From the NCBI GenBank assembly GCA_018907035.1, contig JACCIC010000065.1:537001-601000 (forward strand): a stretch of DNA of 64,000 bases, in the 5' to 3' direction. Position numbers and translations under genes: made by a program. Origin of the DNA: Sycobia sp. Sy_11. Taxonomy: Eukaryota > Arthropoda > Insecta > Hymenoptera > Epichrysomallidae. Below, piece by piece: positions 1 through 12,967 of this stretch (within the stretch, counting starts at the first letter, position 1; every line of letters begins with the position of its first letter). The notes under the pieces were generated by a model. That model was not told where the DNA came from. It saw only the letters and a list, made by a program, of their open reading frames with translations, and searched no databases.

Positions 1-1160
1 CAATAGTGCGGCCAATTTTACATTCATTAATTAGATAATTATTTATTTATAAAGTCGATCAAAGTTTAGTTCAGAATAACTAAAAATCTATCTCTTTTAA
101 AAAAATACAGATTCAAGAGAATGTTTTTTGCGCTTAGATTTCGGTGCCAAATGTGAGGTATATGTCTAACAGTAGATTCAAATTAGTTATAGAGTTTAGT
201 ATAACCATACCATATAACTCATACAGCATTATATCATGGGAAATGGGATATGCTAAATAAAATTTTGTCTGATCCAGGTTAGAGTTAATCATCAATTTAG
301 CTCGCTTAATTCAATAATATTATTGTATGAAGAATCCTAATTCCGTAATCTTTTGTTATAAAACCAATATCTTTATATAAAAAATGTTTTCCAAATTTTA
401 AACAAACTATTGCATTAAAGTGTCTAATTATCATTTATGAATTTTTTATAACATGTAAATGTAATTGCATATCTATATTAAATGTTCATATCCTGATTCT
501 TATTGATGAGTTTAACATCATAGCAATGAATTGAATTATGATAAAATTGTTAAAATTGTATATATCAAGTGGCGTGGTAGCGCCACGAAGGCGAGTTGGA
601 GATAATATGCTATAATATTTTAATATACTAACAACATAATCTTGTTATATTTCTCTTTATCACGATCAATAGGACATTTGACTATATCACTGAACTGATT
701 TTTAATTTAATTATAGAATAATTTTTGTGTTAATATTTGGCACTTTTGGAAAGTATTTTATATAATTTTTTTATAAAATACATGAGAATATGTATTTCAA
801 ATTCTTACTATGCTAAGAGCACATCAAACTTGCATAACTATTTTAACATAATGTTTTTTTTTTTGACATAATCTTAACAATGAATTTTATGTATTTTGAA
901 ATGAGAACTGTCTTAGAGTTCATGCTTATAGTATTCTCCAAATAGGATTTGAATTATGGGTTTTCTATTTATTAATAATAAGTAGCTCCTAATAGTTACA
1001 CTATAATAAATTTTTATTATGAAATTCGTCGCACCTCCTCTCCACTTAAAGTCTTAGTTTAGCGAAATAGTCTTCTTTACTTTTTTTACTCCTTTGCCAG
1101 AGTCAACGAACTGTATCTTTGTTTTTTCTCAATCTTTCCCATATCTTCTCACTTTTCCAT

Positions 1161-1165
1161 TCTCT

Positions 1166-1236
<71 letters not shown>
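1161..1236. repeat. (CT)n microsatellite
   Basis: Almost uninterrupted CT dinucleotides over about 75 bp; the Ser/Leu-rich frames across it are artefacts. Confidence 0.97.
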
Positions 1237-1240
<4 letters not shown>

Positions 1241-4200
1241 CTCTGTCTCTGTGTCTCTATGCCTCTCTCGCAGACTTAAATGTATGTGTATTTTTTATCT
1301 TTAGACCTTATACTTATATATCGATCGACAGCGAGTAGTGAGTATTAACTCTCGACTTGAGGTGAAAGTGATTTTGTCCATCAGGTGGGTATAACACCTG
1401 CAGATTGTCGAATCAACACAATTTTAAACTTAATATCGGCGCGTGTGCTTTTATAAACCTGTAGTAGAAATTCTGTGTATTTTCTATTGGTATTTTATAG
1501 AAAATTCAAATTGACTGAAGGGGATACTTTGCATAAATATATTATATTTTTATCAGAGAATATAGTCATTCCATATTAAGAATCTTTATCATAGAAAATC
1601 TCATATTTTTGAGCTTTTAAATCATTTTCTTCAAGTGAAGAAAATGTTAAAATACAGATAGAAAATACACTTTATAGTAAAAAGTGTTGCATTTTATACA
1701 TGTAAAGGATTATTCAAAATCACTGATAATACAGATTATTGCATTTAATTCTTCCCATTTATTCACAATGAAATTTTCTCTTCTCCTTTATAATAAAGAG
1801 TACATAAAATAGTATTTTATTATAATTTGTTTATTATCACAAAAATGTGTATAATCCTAATTCAGAAATAACAATGCTTTCTGTTGTCTATATTTCAAGA
1901 CAGGAAAATTAGTGAAACAAGAATTCAGCAATTAATTTTATTGCTTAACAAACGATTATTGAACATATTGGAATTTTTAAAACTATTTAATCTGAAAATA
2001 TTTATTAAGATTCAATTTACTGTTAAGATAAATGTTTTAGAAAGGTAAATGTCCTAGGTTAAAAGTTCTAAAGGCGTAGGATCTCAAAGATAATATTTTA
2101 TAAAGAAATAAGGCTTGAATTCAAATTAAACAAGAACATAAAAAATATCTAATTGTAATAATTCATTCTCTTTATTTTACACGCACTTTGATTATTGGCC
2201 GTAAATCGGTTTTTGTCAAAATGATACTAATACAAATTATTTATGTTCCTTTGTAATAAGACTATAATTGAAAATTTTCTTTCAATATGTAATATTAACT
2301 GTTAAAACTTTTACTGTAATATTTTTAAATTAATTTACAAGCGATATCAAGTAATGTCAACAATATTGTATTCTGTAATTTTCTTGAAAATTCCGTTCCA
2401 ACTATTATTGTCAAACGTATGTACATATGTGCATATCACAATTTTACACGAACATCTTATATTTGACAGTTATACGAAAATGACTGTACTTGCTCATATT
2501 TTAAAAGTAAATCTTTTAGGAGTTTTGATTCTTCTATCTCTATTTACCTATTTATTTATCTATTTCGCATTTACAAAATCAGATATTAGATGGAAATTCA
2601 AAAAATTTTCCATGCATTTGGCTTTGAGTTTCAGTAATATGTCGTAATCAATTCATTTAAAAAATGATTATGAAACAACAATAAATTTTTTCCATTTGCA
2701 TTGATTTTTTTAGAATTTCACTAATTTTACTTTTTTTACAAACTTCTTGAACATCAAAATTTATTCAAATAAATTTAAATTATTATTAATATTTTTATAA
2801 CGCATCTTCAACTCTCAAATAATAAGGTTTAATGTTTGCGAATTTGATAGTAATACAGAGATGATATTTTCTTTCATAGAGAAATATGAATGTCAGTATG
2901 CAATAACTAATTTTTTCCACTAATTCTCTAAATTTAAATCGAATGCGTTATTTTTTGTCATTTCCAGGCTTATTTCTAAGTAAATAATACTTTATATGAT
3001 CACTAAATAATTAAGTGAACATTCATCCGCGAATGTATTATACTTTGGATAATCAAATGCGAATATCTATGCTAAGCATCAATTAGAAGATAGCCCTTGG
3101 TTTATATGTGCAGCTTGTATAAACGACTTGAATTCTACGAATAATCTAAAACGTCATCCTAAATAAATCCTTAAAAATGCGATTCATTTTTTACTCCTAG
3201 CAAGACTCTATATGTACTGTTTACCGTAATTCGCAACTATTAGCCTCCTTCGATCCAAAGTTTTATTGGCGCTTTACCGTTACGGGACACGTCGGGTTAT
3301 CGAAGACATTTTTCACCTCGATTGACTTTTATATGTCGATGAGCACGTTAAGGTTTCATTTTCCGATTTTTTTAAAAAAACCACTCGAATCACTTAAAGA
3401 GATTTATTTTGTAATTGAAATGCAAATAACGGAATAATTGGTACTAAAATTCGACTCCTTTATTCAAAAGTAGATAATAAGTATACTGTAAAACGACTTA
3501 AAACAACTCGTGCAATAGCCAACTTACATAGTCAAATCTCCTTTTGACAGTATTTCAAAATTTTAAAGCACTTCTAATCCATCCCACGAGCAAAAAGATA
3601 ATTAAAGCGTGATAAGCTAAGATATTAAAGCAGTAAAATGGTATAGCAATCGCGTTCTTTTTGTCGAACGACGATTTGCTAATGCTGTTTTTATTTTAGT
3701 GTCGATTCTGAACTAACTAATTTGTATTAATGAATACTCAAGACTAAAAAATTTACGATTCTTGTCAAACATACTGATTTTTTTTTTATTATTTAACGCT
3801 TCGCCAATTACATGGTACTATTGAGTTACTAATTAGTAACAGAAGTCCAGAATAGGCGTTTTTCAACTGGTCTATAAATCACCTACGATTACAAATGTAC
3901 AGTCAAAATACGCTCTTCGCACCCACGTCGTTAATTTAAAAATTCTTATATGTTATTTATAAAAAACGAATATTTAAGAAATCAGGTGTAGCTGCTAAAA
4001 TGTCAATATTATATAACATATAGAAATATCTAAAACAGGTAACGAGAATTGACGCGTAACATAAATACTGTACATTTAACATAAATATTATTTACATTTA
4101 AGCCAACGTTATTCTAAATAAAATTGATAAATAATAAATTTTACTTATCTTAAATTAATTTTTGTTCAAAGATTGTTTATAAATATATAATCTTAAAACA

Positions 4201-5480
4201 TATATGTATTAAAAGTGATTCTCTTAATATAATGGTTCAATTTAAGGTTATTTCAGTTCATATATAAATGTAAGTGGTAAACAAGGATTTTAAGTGATCC
4301 AGATATTTGATACACGCTCTTATAATTTATAAAAAAGAAAGGCGTTCATGAGGATTAGAAAATAATCAAAACACATAGAATACATTGTTTAAGATAATGC
4401 AAAAAGTATCTGATGATATATTAGTTTGAAAAATATTAAAATTTCGTATTGATTATTATATGTAATAGTACATATTATTCCATTATTCGACACAGCACAC
4501 AATATTTACTTGTTGTAATGTGGTATCTTAATTCGCTGAAGACAATATTTGTATTAAAATACAAGGAGTATGAGTAGGTGATCTTAACAATTCTGTACTT
4601 AAAGACGCACTTATATATACATTTTTAATTAGTTTTTATATTCATAAGAAAATGCCGAATCGAAGTAAATGAACATATGAAACATAATTTCTCACAAGAT
4701 CATTCACATTATACATTATTAAAACTTACAATAGATAGTTTTGACTTATACAACTTTCATAAAATATATTCTCTATATACTAGGTAAACTTTATAATTTA
4801 TTAATCTAATTTATATATTTTTTAAATATTTTACATAATAGTTCTAATATCAAAAAGTTTTTTTACTTGACCATTTGCATTCGTAATATTATAAGGAGAT
4901 TACATACGATATAATGCATTTGAAAAGATAAAGTGAGCAGAATGCAATATTGTTAGATTTCTGAAGCTCTAAAAATTAAGGAATTAATGGCTCGAAGAAT
5001 GCTGAATGCTTAGATCTTTAAATATTAGAAAATATTAATGATTATTTAAATGTGTTTTCTTCTTATATATATATATAGAAATTTATTAACAACTGTTAGA
5101 TTTAAATTGAATAATATATAATAGCTTCTCATGGTCGTCACTGTCCAATAATTTGTATTTGAAAAATTAAAATAAAATTTTATTTAATTGGCCGCTTCTC
5201 CAAACAAAACTATAAACAATATATTACAAACTTCTAAATCAAATTAATAAAGACAATATCTATTTACGAATAATTAAAATCGCTTGCAAGTTAAGGTAGA
5301 TAAAAATTTTAAATAGTATTTGAAACAATATTACTCTGTTATGAAGGTTGAACGTCATATTGAATAATATATGTAGCATCAATACGTAGACATTTTATGT
5401 GTAAGTAGTAGCCGGCAAACACACACTTATAACTAAATGGTTTGTAAAGATAGAATTCGACTTTCACTAATAATGTATAC

Positions 5481-5554
<74 letters not shown>
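5481..5554. repeat. (TAA)n microsatellite
   Basis: About 24 perfect TAA/ATA/AAT trinucleotide units, the longest trinucleotide run in the window. Confidence 0.97.
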
Positions 5555-5599
5555 GAAGCATAATACGATAAGTCAAGGTAGTGCGTGTAATTAGTAAAC

Positions 5600-5646
<47 letters not shown>
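5600..5646. repeat. (AT)n microsatellite
   Basis: Uninterrupted AT dinucleotides, some 50 bp after the TAA run. Confidence 0.97.
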
Positions 5647-5649
<3 letters not shown>

Positions 5650-7000
5650 GGAAGCTTATAAACCTAAAAATAAACTGTCATAAAAATAAGAATCGGTTAT
5701 ATAATTTTCATACTTTTATACTGCATTTTTAAATTATTTATATAGTGTACTGCCTATTTCAACTATTACTTTCACTATGTACATGAATTACTTCTGAAAT
5801 AATCTTTTTTTATTTTATCACTTGAAATAATATAGGGGATTAGAGGGAGAAAATATATCATATTGATGTAAATGTATATTAAGCGCATATGTATAAACAG
5901 AATTACAATACGTTACAATACCATCTGTTTACCCCATGTATCATGACAAAAAATAATGTTCGAAATGAAATAACATTTTGAGGTCAATCGAAATTGTACG
6001 AAACAATTTTTTGCTCAGAATTCAATTCTTTTCAAATTATAACCAAATATAGATGATCTGCTTTAAAATAACATAAAAAAGAAATGAATTAACAAGTCAA
6101 TTATGGCCTTTGTTCAAAAATTTAAGAGTTTACAAGCATTTAACTTCTAAAATTAACTTTAAAGTTAAATATTGTTTACTGTTGTTGTGCTATCTATTAG
6201 ATTTGATTGAAATTTGAAGGAACTTATTTAATCGGTATTTAAGAACTTAATATTTGGCAAAATAATACTAAATACCAATTTGAAACTTGGTATTTGACAC
6301 GCAACTCAATGTAAAAAAAAAAAACATAAATTAGTAAGAGACAATTAAAAATGTATATTTTCCTTTGAGGTCTGATAAACTACTAAACTTTTGTTAAATA
6401 ATATAGAAAAGATTTAAATAGAATATTTTTGATTATATTTTTCTGTTTCTTAGTGTGGATGTAATTTAAAAAAATTCAGGCTAATAATCATTGTGGTACT
6501 ACACTATTTTTATGTTCAATCCACCTTAAGAAACAAAGTATACATGCGGGTTCAAGCATAAAATCGTAGTATTAAATCGTTTTTGTCGACATTTCTTAGT
6601 TGCAGATTTTGAAGGAGGGTAGTATAATAGACGTCTAACTACGGATCTGGGAAGACAAAATTGGATATGAAAGTGTTCATTAGACTAAAAATTGCTGGAT
6701 ATTATTAGTAAATGGTCTCAAAAACTGCATTCCATGAGTTTGCGATGATTTTCTAATTTAGCCGAAAAACCACCGTATGGCTTAGCTTCCTTTATCTATC
6801 AGGTAAAGTTGGATAACTTTTAAAATATAAGATACAAATATAAATTATTTTTATAATACAACATAAAAGAATTTGCGATTTTGAACACATTTATCCTATC
6901 AATTTCAACACGTTGGAAATACTTAATATTCACAACTATATATACATCGATTAATTTGTAATTATATTATTGCATCGGTCCTCGATTCGCTGTGTTGTGT

Positions 7001-7002
<2 letters not shown>

Positions 7003-7047
<45 letters not shown>
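7003..7047. repeat. (AT)n microsatellite
   Basis: Uninterrupted AT dinucleotides. Confidence 0.97.
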
Positions 7048-7050
<3 letters not shown>

Positions 7051-7395
7051 CGAACGATCGATCTTGCATATTCACAGGCGACCGTTTGCGCTTCATAATT
7101 GAAGGTATACGAGTAGTAGCTCGTTATGGTTTCGGTCTTTAATATCCCGGGCTAGTGACCGCACTGACTCCGCGTATATTCGACAACTGGAAAAAGTTAT
7201 TAGAGCCGCTCGATTTATCGATTTATATATTTATACATATACCGTATAATCGAAGCCGAACCCGATATTGGCCTGGTTTGCTTGGTTTTGACAAGGATTT
7301 TTCTGTTTTTTTGGATTTGCTACGGACAGTTTCAATCATTCGCTGTAATTATTTTTACCGTGAAAAGAAAATTGCTTTGTGAAACAAGATTCATC

Positions 7396-7397
<2 letters not shown>

Positions 7398-7454
<57 letters not shown>

Positions 7455-7471
7455 GATAGATAGATAGATAT
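7398..7471. repeat. (AT)n plus (GATA)n compound microsatellite
   Basis: An AT run of about 52 bp is followed by four to five GATA units, with a short linker between them. Confidence 0.95.
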
Positions 7472-8952
7472 ATATGTAATTTCACAATTTTGTAGGAAGA
7501 TCTCAACGTTTGCTATAAATCTAAATTTTAAATTAACTGGTCTGATAAAACATTTCAATTTTAGTAAACATGTACTAACTTATTGTTTTCTGATATTTAT
7601 AATCTGATGCTTTATACTTTAGTATACAAATTTTATTATTTTAAGTGAGTGAATAGATTCAATTGAATTAAGTTTTTAATTTTCAAGATTAATGACATTT
7701 TTATCGAATTTAAAAATCATCATTTTATTATTATTTTATAGTTAATCATTTTGCAACCTGCAGACACATTATCCCTGATCTATTAAATTACAAACTTGTT
7801 CATTACCTATTCACAAAGCATGTAAGATCTGCATCTACATTTTTGTAACCGTTAAAGGCGGTCCTGACACCAGAATTAAAACTTCCGAAAACTGATTTAC
7901 TTATTTTATAAATTTTAATAATTTTTCTTTTAACTTTATTAGGTATTTATGTTGTTAATTTTCAAGGCTTTCAAATATGACATTAGAATTACTCAATTTT
8001 AAAAATTGGCTAGAACATATTTTATTCAATTATTATAATTAATTTTTCAAATTTCTAATTTTTATAATTAATTTGTAAAAATCACTTTTTCATGTTAATG
8101 TCGAAATCATAACAATTGATCTGGAAAACTCATAAAAATCATGTTCTAGTTGATTTAAGTTAAAATAATTGAAAAAAGAAAATATTTTCATAAGCCATTT
8201 CGGATTTGATATTATTAATTGTAACATTTTAGTGGCATATACGTAGTGAGCAATATCAAAAACCTAAGAATATAGACTTTAAAATATAAAAAGTAGAAAA
8301 GTAAATACTTTTTGTGATTTCTTCTAACAATACGAAATTATTCGAAAAGTTATTTATATTCGCACATTTACATTAATTGATTTTTACACTACAGATGCCA
8401 TTAGTTTTTAGTATGATACTCCGATTTTCACATTTACGAAATTCCCTACGTTTTGTTTATAGGAATTTATAAAAAAGATGAGTTCGTTCACTGCAAATTA
8501 TACCGTGATTATATGACAACACGAAGAGTACATTACAAATAATAAGAAAGACTTGCCTTACGAGTGTAATGTAATAATTTTTGTTATGAATATTAGTGAC
8601 ATAGTTCCAGACAATTAACATTTATGATTTGTTAATTAAAGATAATCATTTTTTAATAAAAAAATATCTTTCACTTACAATAGTAATAAAAAAAAATCCC
8701 GAATCCACCTGTACAACTGTGCGTGCTAACGTTCTGTTAACTTGTTTATCACAAACTAATTAAAATTTATCTATGGACAACACTAATTAAATCCAAAATT
8801 CATGTATATACTACCCTCTCCACGTCTTATTCATTCATGTGATGAGAAGACAACAAATGATTAAGGAATGAATTAAGATGACCCAGCAAAACTCATTTCT
8901 GCTGTGTATGAGATACTACAAGTAACAAATCTATGGTACCTTTTGGTTAGAA

Positions 8953-8953
8953 C

Positions 8954-9009
<56 letters not shown>
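8953..9009. repeat. (GA)n microsatellite
   Basis: About 28 GA units immediately upstream of the GC-richer island at 9.0-9.7 kb. GA runs beside promoters are common in insects because they bind GAGA-type factors; binding here is inference. Confidence 0.95.
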
Positions 9010-9011
<2 letters not shown>

Positions 9012-9059
9012 AAAGCAGGGACTTTCTAAAGTCCTATATGCATCTATATATATCGACTT

Positions 9060-9154
9060 GGGCTGCAATCGCAATGAGAAGCATTAAAACAGCGTCATGC
9101 AGTCGGGGCAAAAAAAGCGTCAGCTATATGGCGCACGCGCGCGCTACCGATACA

Positions 9155-9223
<69 letters not shown>

Positions 9224-9700
9224 TGGAGAGGTCCACCGAGAGTATATAAGGTGAAAGTGGTTTTAAACGCCCGATATTCTTTTTCCCGCCCCGCGGTCGC
9301 CACGCGTTTTTTTTTTTTGTTGCCCCTCCAAAGTAAAATATATACCCATAACTATCCGTTCGGGTGCGCTCGTTTGAGTTCTCGATATACACATATATAA
9401 TTCGCTATATGGAGCTCAACGAGAGAGGTTTCGTTAATTGGTCGTGTACGAGTCGTATACATGTGTGACTTAGTCGTGTGTACGTAGGACCCAGGAAAAC
9501 GGGTTGTTTTTCACGGCAATCCCCCCTTCCCTGTTCCTGGCTCTCTTACTCTTGCGTGCTATTTGCATAAGTTGTACAATTTGCATGCGAAATGAATATG
9601 CGAGATAGTCTTTTTGTATATAAATATAAGAAGAGGAGCGACGACTCCGCGTCTCATTGCTGCTTTCGAAAATTATGTGGTTCATCAATGCATATACGTA
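9060..9700 (+). promoter_or_regulatory. GC-richer, promoter-like island
   Basis: This block has many CpG dinucleotides in an otherwise AT-rich region. It contains two TATA-like elements on the plus strand: TATATAAG near 9243, followed by GC-rich sequence, and TATATAAAT near 9617, followed about 30 bases later by a CTCATTG that could serve as an initiator. The (GA)n run lies just upstream. No convincing coding exon with a donor site is visible downstream. It may be a promoter, an enhancer or a non-coding first exon; direction and target are unknown. The 60-120 codon frames across it are not supported because they run through the AT microsatellite. Confidence 0.3.
9157..9218. repeat. (AT)n microsatellite
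   Basis: Uninterrupted AT run inside the GC-richer island; it generates the repeated YI frames on both strands. Confidence 0.97.
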
Positions 9701-10340
9701 GGTGATATATAGGTTGCGCTCGAATATAATATGCAGGCATTATGCATTTCTGTACTCGTAATATAACCATTCACGTTTTCTTTGTTTGGAGATACTTATA
9801 TTTGCTTTAGTCACTTTTCTCTCAGATGATCTTATAAATAAAGTCAACTCGGTAGTGTGTTTATGAATAAAATATTAATATTATATATATATATATATAT
9901 ATAAATGTAATAAAGAAAAAGAGAATAATTGATGCTAAAAAATACTGAAGGCTCACAGTCTGGCACATCGGTTATTAATATTGAATTAATCAGAAATCAT
10001 TGTAAAATGGAATTATTTATATTAATTTGGTCCAAGAAATATAAATACTATAAATTAAGATAGATAAAGAAGTATAACATTTGTTCTAACATGATATTTA
10101 TCCGTTATCATGATACATGAGACTATCATCGTATGCATTAGTATCGAATATTGTTAAAAAATTGTATTTGCAATATGTCTTGCAAAAGTTTCATTTAGCA
10201 TAGAATTTACAGCATATCTAAGGACTCACATACGTATAAGTAGAGAATTTCTTGTAACTGAAAAAAAGTTCTGTCTGTCATGATGACTTAACTTTATATT
10301 TTTGTCTTCATAATTTTCTATCATCTTTTAAAAGTATCAT
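9701..10340. other. AT-rich spacer
   Basis: No gene or structure seen apart from a short AT run at 9882-9903. It ends at the 3' side of the LINE relic. Confidence 0.6.
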
Positions 10341-10457
10341 ATATTTTAATTTTTTTTTCTTTTAATTAAGCTTTTTTAATTCCTTCTCTAATTATTTAGC
10401 ATACATAGATTTAAATTACATATTGGTAACAATGAACTTAGATTACAATTTTAAGAT

Positions 10458-10646
10458 TTAAATTTGTAAATTGCATTCGCGCAAAAATTTGTACAATATT
10501 TTTAACAACGAAGGTTGGGCTTCGAAATGAAGACACCTAACTCTCAGGGGAAGATATATTCTTTTTTTGTTTAAATTTGATAGCAGTGTCTCTTTTTCAT
10601 CATCATAAAGCCTACATTGCCAAAGTACATGATCTAAATCTTGCAC
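10458..10646 (-). pseudogene. LINE ORF2 C-terminal segment
   Basis: The minus-strand frame of about 60 residues begins MQDLDHVLWQCRLYDDE. A His followed by W, Q, C and a downstream YDDE is typical of the C-terminal Cys/His segment after RNase H in I- and R1-type LINEs. It is the last recognisable coding piece of the relic and is out of frame with the RNase H upstream. Confidence 0.6.
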
Positions 10647-10799
10647 CCTCTGCTCGCGCGGGCATAGAGCGTCTAATGTAAACTTGACCTTGTTTGTAGA
10701 AGCAGCTAGACTATAATGATTGGAGCGAGATCTATTTATGATTACTATTGCTTCTCTATTCTAGTTGAGGTTGTAAAACCAAGGTTTGCTCTTATTGAT

Positions 10800-11336
10800 T
10801 TAATAATACTGAAAATATTCTACACCTTTATGTATTCCTCTTTTCGTAGCTGTCTTATGTGTATTTTCTTTCACAGTCTTCTTAAATGTTTCTCGTAGGT
10901 CTCTGAAAGGTAAATATCTGTTGAGATCATTATTTTCCCTATTACCAGACATTTTAGCATACATATCTGCAGTTTCATTTCCACAGATACCGTTATATGC
11001 TGGAATCCAAGCAAACTCAATTTTAACATTAGTGTTTTTTTGAAATTGAAGAACTTTTTTCTTTATAAGATAAATGTATTTATTTGTTTGAATATTAATA
11101 TCGGTTGATTTTAGTTTTTTTATGATTAATATTTTCAAGTGCAAAATCGGCGGCATCATTAATCGCCATAATTTCAGAAGTAAAAATCGATGAGGGACTG
11201 TGCAAGCTGCGTTGCAAATTATATTTCGGATTTTCACAAATGCATGCTGTACAACTGCCGTGGAGTTGTTGATTTTACTTCCGTCTGTATAAATTGCGAT
11301 CGCATTTTTTGATGAGATATATTGTTCTATTATCAA
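10800..11336 (-). pseudogene. LINE RNase H domain remnant
   Basis: The frame contains the RNase H opening motif YTDGSK near residue 17 and the closing motif WIPAYNGICGNETADMYAK near residue 110, which carries the GNE-x-AD signature with the last catalytic Asp. The middle catalytic Glu region is poorly conserved. RNase H removes RNA from the RNA-DNA hybrid made during retrotransposition. The reading continues upstream in the same frame past the listed Met (to about 11.4 kb), so this start is only the first ATG in an interrupted ORF2. The C-terminus is out of frame with the last segment. Confidence 0.75.
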
Positions 11337-11682
11337 GTTGGGATCTCTAGAAATGACAATGGATTTACTTGATTCTTGATTATAATCTATGGTAGTGGTC
11401 AGCGTTTCAAAATTAAATAAATAGTGGTGCTAATGCTTTTGTGTATCAACGATACTCGTTAACGGTATAGTTTCATTTATACATTTAATAAATACTCTTT
11501 TATATTTTTTAAATTTTTTGCTGAACTTATTATATTGCTGAACTTAAGTATCTGAAACATAAATATTTACTTCTCTCAATCAGATACGAGGGTGGATCAT
11601 AATAATTAATAAGTAGAAAAAAAAATTAACAATAAAAAATTCTATCAAAAAATTCTGAAATGTGTAGTAATATAATTTACCA

Positions 11683-12258
11683 TATGAGGGTGGATTGATA
11701 AGTTTCCAGCCTGACCAAGAAAAACAACGTTTTTCAGAATTTTTTTTTTATTTATCAACATAATCTCCTCCAAGGCTGATACATTTCTCATAGCGGAGTT
11801 CTAGTCTATTAATGCCATCTCTATAGATTAATGCGTTAAGCTCCACAAAATACCCATTTACAGCTTCGATTACTTCTTCATTGTCTACAAATCTCTTACC
11901 ACCAAGGCATTTTTTGAGGTTAGGAAACAAATAATAGTCACTCGGGGCTAGGTCTGGAGAGTAGGGAGGGTGCGGCATCAATTCAAACTTCAGTTCGTTG
12001 ATTTTAGCCATCGCAACGATTGACGTGTGCGCTGGTACGTTATCATAATGAAACAAGATTTTTTTCTTCGCCAGATGAGGTCGTTTAATTTTCACTTCGT
12101 GGCTCAAACGTTGCAATAAGTCTGCGTAGTATTGACCAGTGATAGTTTTACCCTTTTCAAGGTAATCAATGTATATAATACCTCTTGCATCCCAAAAAAC
12201 CGTAGCCATAACCTTGTTCGCCGAAAAAATTGTTTTTGCCTTTTTTGGAGTTGGTTTT
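11683..12258 (-). mobile_element. 5'-truncated mariner (Tc1/mariner) element
   Basis: The fragment has one terminal inverted repeat at 11683-11710, with the GAGGGTGGATTGATAAG core, and the C-terminal half of a mariner transposase. The other end, with the helix-turn-helix half of the gene and its inverted repeat, is missing beyond about 12258. It lies in the LINE between the reverse transcriptase and the RNase H, in the same orientation. An extra ITR-like sequence (GAGGGTGGAT) sits 100 bp further out at 11586. Confidence 0.85.
11748..12255 (-). pseudogene. Mariner transposase, C-terminal half
   Basis: DDD-type transposase that cuts and pastes the element at TA sites. The open frame runs without a stop from about 12255 to 11748, about 170 residues, compared with roughly 340-350 in full mariners. 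Visible motifs are the first catalytic Asp in VMATVFWD, the second in HYDNVPAH, and the third in SPDLAPSDYYLF. There are exactly 34 residues between the second and third Asp, which is the mariner D34D spacing. The catalytic core therefore survives, but the DNA-binding N-terminus is absent, so it is a fragment. The Met at 12209 is internal; the frame stays open upstream into the truncation point. Confidence 0.9.
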
Positions 12259-12259
12259 T

Positions 12260-12967
12260 TGGAGGAATTTAATTATATTTAGAGCTTTGATTTAATTCCC
12301 TGATTATTAAAGTGAATTAAAGCAGTTTTGTGTGGGGCTAGCTCAAGATGAAGTGCTTCTAAATTTTTTTTCATAGTACATATCGCTCTTTCTAGCAGAC
12401 ACACGCATGATTTGATGTCCCTTCTTGTCACTAAAATAGCATTTTTATCATGTGCGAAAAAAGATACCTTGCACTTTTTACAATATTTTTTGTTACTGAG
12501 CTAATATACAAGATAAATAAAAGGGGATTGAGTACACCTCCTTGTAGAACACCTTTATATAAATAATGACAGCTTTCTCCTAATGACTCTCTATACATGT
12601 TTTTTTCGTATGTAAGAAATTTGATAAATATTATTAAATGTTGTGGAATATTGTTTTCAGCTAATATTTTAAGTAGAGTATTACAGTCGACATTGTCAAG
12701 CGCACTTGAAATATTAAGAAATGCACCTAAAGTGTGTTGTTTTAATTTAAAACCTTTGTCTATTAGGAGAGTAAGACAGGCAAGGTTATCGAGGTATGAC
12801 TGACCTTTTCTGAAACCGCTTTGAAAAGGATCTAGCAAATTGTTACTTTCTACATACCATTGTAGGCTATTTTTAACAATTCTTTCAAATATTTTACAGA
12901 CGCACGACGACAGAGCAATTTGGTATTGTCTATTGTTGGTACGAAATGTATATATTGTTTTTTCCAA
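12260..12967 (-). pseudogene. LINE reverse transcriptase remnant
   Basis: The frame from 12967 carries RT fingers and palm motifs in order: an ISL-type 'ALSSCVCKIFERIV' segment, the 'FQSGFRKGQSYLDNL' segment, motif A as 'GAFLNISSALDNV', and motif B as 'GVLQGGVLNPLLF'. In motif A the first catalytic Asp is Asn. The frame breaks just before motif C. In the next frame (12470-12260) a sequence FFAHDKN stands where F/YADD is expected, so the catalytic pair is lost. RT copies the element RNA at the nicked target. Confidence 0.85.

Larger units (their letters stand above)
1..8952. other. AT-rich non-coding sequence
   Basis: I see no gene here. Base composition is strongly AT-rich with frequent stops in all frames; short frames such as 2354-2647 and 7155-7382 are hydrophobic or low-complexity translations without codon structure or recognisable domains. 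The stretch holds several microsatellites, listed separately. The patch at 3210-3360 is slightly richer in GC, but no motif can be named in it. It could be intergenic or the inside of a very long intron. Confidence 0.7.

Noticed and set aside
1094..1304. Two 61-residue Ser/Leu frames
   Set aside because: They are translations of the (CT)n microsatellite.
2354..2647. 97-residue hydrophobic frame
   Set aside because: AT-driven Phe/Leu/Ile composition, no domain, no splice or promoter context.
9038..9400. 120-residue frame and its antisense partner
   Set aside because: Both cross the AT microsatellite and have no recognisable domain.
12597..12803. Plus-strand 68-residue frame
   Set aside because: Antisense shadow of the LINE reverse transcriptase.
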